Below are positions 61,448 through 64,000 of a stretch of 64,000 nt of DNA, piece by piece. A program made the translations under genes and the position numbers. The notes below the pieces were generated by a model. The model worked only from the letters and a program-made list of their open reading frames with translations, was not told the DNA's origin and made no database searches. Numbering within the stretch: position 1 is the stretch's first letter; every line of letters begins with the position of its first letter. The DNA is from Pseudomonas sp. ML96 (GTDB lineage Bacteria; Pseudomonadota; Gammaproteobacteria; Pseudomonadales; Pseudomonadaceae), in assembly GCF_000761545.1 (NCBI RefSeq), contig NZ_JPMY01000045.1:79813-143812 (forward strand), read 5' to 3'.

Positions 61448-61477
61448 CAAAGCCCACTGCTCGCGCAGTGGGCTTTG
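61448..61477 (-). terminator. Strong terminator between braC and braD
   Basis: A 13-bp perfect stem (CAAAGCCCACTGC/GCAGTGGGCTTTG) with a 4-nt loop, followed on the minus strand by TTTTATT. Read-through would set the lower expression of braDEFG. Confidence 0.93.
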
Positions 61478-61493
61478 GGTTCAGGCGGGAAGC

Positions 61494-62615
61494 TTACTTG
61501 GCTTCGGTTTTGGTACCGTCCTGGTGCCACTCGTAAACAACGAAGCTGAAGTTCTTCAGGTCACCCTTCTCGTCGAAGCCCAGCTCGCCGGTCGGGGTTT
61601 CGAAGGTGTTGGCGCGCAGAGCGGCAGCGACTTTGTCGGTCTCGGTGCTGCCGGCTTTCTTCATGCCGTCGGCCATGACCTGTACCGCGGCGTAAGCCGG
61701 GAAGACGAACGGGCCGCTCGGGTCCTGGTTCTTGGCCTTGAAGGCTTCAACCAGAGCCTGGTTCTTCGGATCCTGGTCGAAGGACTTCGGCAGGGTGACC
61801 AGCAGGCCTTCGGAAGCCGGGCCGGCGATGGCGGAGATTTCTTTGTTACCCACGCCTTCCGGACCCATGAACTTGGCCTTCAGGCCTTTCTCGGCAGCCT
61901 GACGCAGCAGCAGGCCCAGTTCCGGGTGGTAGCCGCCGTAGTAGACGAAGTCGACGTTAGCTTGCTTGAGTTTGGAGATCAGGGACGAGAAGTCCTTGTC
62001 ACCGGCGTTGATACCTTCGAACACGGCAACCTTGGTGCCTTTGCCTTCCAGGGTCTGCTTGACCGCGGTGGCGATGCCTTCACCGTACTGCTGCTTGTCG
62101 TGAACGACGGCAACGGTCTTCGGCTTGACGTGGTCGGCGATGAAGTTGCCGGCGGTCGGGCCTTGCAGGCTGTCCAGACCGATGGTGCGGAATACCAGCT
62201 GGTAGCCACGAGCGGTGATGTCCGGGCTGGTGGAAGCCGCGGTGATCATCAGGATGCCTTCGTCTTCGTAGATGTCGGACGCCGGCTGAGTGGAGCTGGA
62301 GCACAGGTGGCCAACGACGTATTTCACTTCGTCGTTGACGATTTTGTTGGCTACGGCAACGGCTTGTTTCGGATCGCAAGCGTCGTCGTATTTGACGCCT
62401 TCGAGCATCGCGCCGTTCACCCCGCCGGCCTTGTTGATCTGCTCGATGGCCATTTCGGCACCGATGAACTGCATCTCGCCGTACTGGGCAACAGCACCGG
62501 TAACCGGGCCGGCCAGGGCGATCTTGATGGTGTCAGCGGCCATCGAGTAGCTGGCAGCGCCAGCCAGGGCCATAGCGGCGAACAGCTTGGTAACTTGCTT
62601 GGTAGCCTGTTTCAT
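61494..62615 (-). CDS. braC: Branched-chain amino acid periplasmic binding protein BraC
   Basis: A 373-residue periplasmic protein, signal MKQATKQVTKLFAAMALAGAASYSMA. The mature part begins DTIKIALAGPVTGAVAQYG and has the LivJ/K landmarks GVKYDDACDPKQAVAVANKI, VVGHLCSSSTQPASDIYEDE and FVYYGGYHPELGLLLRQAAE. It captures leucine, isoleucine, valine and possibly alanine or threonine for BraDEFG. Codon use looks more highly expressed than the neighbours (many GTT/GCT-type codons), as expected for a binding protein. Confidence 0.96.
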   Translation of the reverse strand: MKQATKQVTKLFAAMALAGAASYSMAADTIKIALAGPVTGAVAQYGEMQFIGAEMAIEQINKAGGVNGAMLEGVKYDDACDPKQAVAVANKIVNDEVKYVVGHLCSSSTQPASDIYEDEGILMITAASTSPDITARGYQLVFRTIGLDSLQGPTAGNFIADHVKPKTVAVVHDKQQYGEGIATAVKQTLEGKGTKVAVFEGINAGDKDFSSLISKLKQANVDFVYYGGYHPELGLLLRQAAEKGLKAKFMGPEGVGNKEISAIAGPASEGLLVTLPKSFDQDPKNQALVEAFKAKNQDPSGPFVFPAYAAVQVMADGMKKAGSTETDKVAAALRANTFETPTGELGFDEKGDLKNFSFVVYEWHQDGTKTEAK

Positions 62616-62940
62616 AGTGCTCCACTCTTATATGTGTTGTTCGTTCTTGTAATCCATGCGGCCAAAGCTGCAGGACCGGTAAAGGTATCCGGTCACGCTC
62701 CCCCGGCAACTGTACCGGCACAGTGTAGAACTCTGTTTTGCGCCTTGAAAAGCGCACTTTGGGAGGCGTGAGGGGATAGTGTCGCTTGGTTGAAATAAAC
62801 GTACAGAATAACGGCGCGTCTTTTGGTGACTGAAAGGTCCTTATGCCGGAGTGGGTCGAGGGGTGAGCTTGCCTGTCGGGGGAGCGGCGCTATCATGGCG
62901 ACCGCTTTCACATTCGTGTGCTTTTTACACAGGGCAAGTC
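62616..62940. other. braC promoter region
   Basis: About 325 bp between divergent genes without a coding signal. It holds the braC promoter on the minus strand and that of the DUF2288 gene on the plus strand. An approximate sigma54-like TGC-type element near 62700 lacks the invariant GG, so no promoter is called. Confidence 0.5.
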
Positions 62941-63258
62941 ATGACAGAAACAGCAAGCACCCTCTATGCCAAACTACTTGGCGAAACGGCCAAGATTTCC
63001 TGGGAGGAGCTGCAGCCCTTCTTCGCTCGCGGTCAGCTGCTGTGGGCGGACAACAGCCTGAATCTGGTGGAAGTCGCGCAGGCCGTGGCCGGCGACGATA
63101 GCGCCAAGGTCGCTGCCTGGCTGCAGGCAGGGCTGGTGGCGAAGGTCGATGAGGCGCGTGCGCAGGATTATCTGCAGCGCGATCCGGAGCTGTGGGCCGT
63201 GGTGGTGTCGCCGTGGGTGCTGATTCAGGAGCGCACAGCTGGTGCGACGCTGCACTGA
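62941..63258 (+). CDS. DUF2288-family protein
   Basis: A 105-residue cytosolic protein: TLYAKLLGETAKISWEELQP opens it, then FFARGQLLWADNSLNLVEVA and ELWAVVVSPWVLIQER, the DUF2288 pattern. Role unknown. The likely start is ATG 62941, since upstream in-frame sequence lacks conservation. Confidence 0.85.
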   Translation: MTETASTLYAKLLGETAKISWEELQPFFARGQLLWADNSLNLVEVAQAVAGDDSAKVAAWLQAGLVAKVDEARAQDYLQRDPELWAVVVSPWVLIQERTAGATLH

Positions 63259-63324
63259 AGCGGGTCATTTGCGCTTACCGATGCTGGTCTAGACTGAGCT
63301 TTTCGACCTGCAAGGAGAGCCAAC

Positions 63325-63684
63325 ATGTTTGAACCGGGGCATCTACATAGAGCCAGTCTGCCTGGCCAGATGGAGTTTTCCGTGGACCTCTTCTACGAGG
63401 TGCGCAACGACCCTAAGGAAGGGCAGATGATGCACTTCCGCATGGAGGGGCAGATCGCCGGCAAGGCGTTCAAGGACGAGTTCGATCTGCATCGCGATAC
63501 CGCCTTCAACTTCGCCAGCGTCGCCACCCGGGTGGCAGCCAAGCATGGCCTGCCGACCAACCACTCGCTGATCATGCGTGGTCATGCCGAGTTCGACAAA
63601 ATGTTCGAGGACATCCGCGACAAGCTGCATGCCAAGCCGGGCGAGACGGTCAATTTCGACCATCTGGAGAAGGATGGCCTCTGA
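63325..63684 (+). CDS. Conserved small hypothetical protein (DUF5064-like)
   Basis: A 119-residue protein: MFEPGHLHRASLPGQMEFSV, FYEVRNDPKEGQMMHFRMEG and SVATRVAAKHGLPTNHSLIM suggest a small alpha/beta domain. I believe it belongs to a Pseudomonas-restricted family (DUF5064) but cannot verify. CAAGGAGAG precedes ATG 63325. No function known. Confidence 0.8.
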   Translation: MFEPGHLHRASLPGQMEFSVDLFYEVRNDPKEGQMMHFRMEGQIAGKAFKDEFDLHRDTAFNFASVATRVAAKHGLPTNHSLIMRGHAEFDKMFEDIRDKLHAKPGETVNFDHLEKDGL

Positions 63685-63696
63685 GAGACCTTTCTA

Positions 63697-63730
63697 AAGA
63701 AGAAGCCCCACACTGGCGGGGCTTCTTCTT
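63697..63730 (+). terminator. Intrinsic terminator after the small hypothetical gene
   Basis: A 13-bp perfect stem (AAGAAGAAGCCCC/GGGGCTTCTTCTT) with an 8-nt loop, then TTTC. Confidence 0.92.
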
Positions 63731-63756
63731 TTCTATGCATACGGATTTCTGCTGGA

Positions 63757-63787
63757 AACAAAAGCCCCAGGTTTTCGCCTGATGCTT
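63757..63787 (-). repeat. Degenerate duplicate of the tRNA-Asn terminator
   Basis: AAAGCCCCAGGTTTTCGCCTGATGC nearly repeats the terminator at 63918-63945 (AAAGCCCCAGGTTTTCACCTGAGGC) and could still form a hairpin followed by a T-rich run on the minus strand. No tRNA lies immediately upstream of it, which suggests a lost gene copy. Confidence 0.6.
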
Positions 63788-63917
63788 TTCGGCATGAGGC
63801 TGTGATCTGGGCTCGATGGCGCAGCCGAACGCGCGTGAGCAGCGGCCCCGAAGGGGTGAGGCCGAAGGCCGAATAACCTGGGACGCAGTCCCTGGCGAGA
63901 GTTCGGCAGGCAACAAA

Positions 63918-63945
63918 AAAGCCCCAGGTTTTCACCTGAGGCTTT
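63918..63945 (-). terminator. Terminator of tRNA-Asn
   Basis: On the minus strand, AAAGCCTCAGGT/ACCTGGGGCTTT around GAAA with one mismatch, followed by a TTT run, 7 nt after the tRNA 3' end. Confidence 0.85.
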
Positions 63946-63951
63946 CGAATT

Positions 63952-64000
63952 TGGCTCCGCGACCTGGACTCGAACCAGGGACCCAATGATTAACAGTCAT
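63952..64000 (-). tRNA. tRNA-Asn (GTT), 3' half only
   Basis: The minus strand reads the anticodon arm ATGACTGTTAATCAT, variable region GGGTC, T-arm with GGTTCGAGTCC, and acceptor GGTCGCGGAGCCA including the encoded CCA. The anticodon GTT is at 63992-63994. The 5' half lies beyond the right edge of the window. Confidence 0.96.

Noticed and set aside
62690..62725. A sigma54-like element upstream of braC
   Set aside because: TTGC of the -12 is present, but the invariant GG of the -24 is missing (TGCCGG), so it fails the minimal GG-N10-GC rule.
63788..63910. A second tRNA between the two terminator copies
   Set aside because: No cloverleaf, anticodon arm or CCA end can be found in this stretch.

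Overview
The window is a gene-dense, GC-rich chromosomal segment of a Pseudomonas species. The evidence is the Pseudomonas-type late cobalamin cluster, the braCDEFG amino-acid transporter, a QuiP-type acylase, the six-gene sha antiporter operon with fused A and B subunits, and a run of small lineage-typical proteins. From memory, most gene order matches two P. aeruginosa PAO1 blocks (roughly PA1272-PA1289 and PA1032-PA1076) that sit apart in that genome. The arrangement therefore looks like a related but rearranged species; a synteny search would confirm or refute this. No prophage, insertion sequence, CRISPR array or rRNA was seen.

Layout. 1-3308: the 3' part of a Sir2 deacylase, two tandem NlpC/P60 lipoproteins, an O-methyltransferase, an HNH protein and a cysteine-rich copper-storage protein on the minus strand. 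3428-12530: a cobalamin riboswitch followed by ten tightly overlapping genes (cobO-cobB-bluB-cbiB-cobD-cobQ-cobU-cobT-cobC-cobS) for corrinoid adenosylation and amidation and for nucleotide-loop assembly. 12566-17000: a MarR regulator with a possibly leaderless transcript, an MFS transporter, a 40-residue membrane microprotein, an exported glutathione peroxidase, a FadL porin and a hypothetical. 17246-19845: a PL7 alginate lyase and an exported beta-helix protein around an AT-rich spacer. 19852-26069: QuiP acylase, two SEC-C proteins, an LEA-type lipoprotein and hypotheticals. 26232-28253: two tandem OmpA-like lipoproteins, the second with its Shine-Dalgarno inside a long hairpin, and a CopD-like membrane protein.

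28335-37534: DinG helicase, a frameshifted SDR gene, a large exported GH50-like glycosidase, a class C beta-lactamase-fold esterase, a third OmpA lipoprotein, PdxH and the CdaR regulator. 37536-41056: a palindromic operator candidate, gluconate permease and glycerate kinase (with cdaR a glycerate/sugar-acid module), a small membrane protein and a SlyB lipoprotein. 41121-48296: small proteins, a thioesterase and the sha cation/proton antiporter operon. 48382-56193: EamA exporter, PLP enzyme, GNAT enzymes, a GAPDH/Epd-family enzyme, a MASE2-GGDEF cyclase, YceH and small hypotheticals. 56295-62615: SstT and the leftward braC-D-E-F-G operon. 62941-64000: two small conserved genes and the 3' half of a tRNA-Asn on the minus strand.

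No wholly new multi-gene system was found. The signals most worth testing are the hairpin that buries the ribosome binding site at 26942-26979, the anti-SD arrangement downstream of the B12 riboswitch, the MarR promoter with an operator on its -10 and almost no leader, the palindrome between cdaR and gntP, the GH50-like enzyme, the duplicated tRNA terminator, and several undescribed small proteins.
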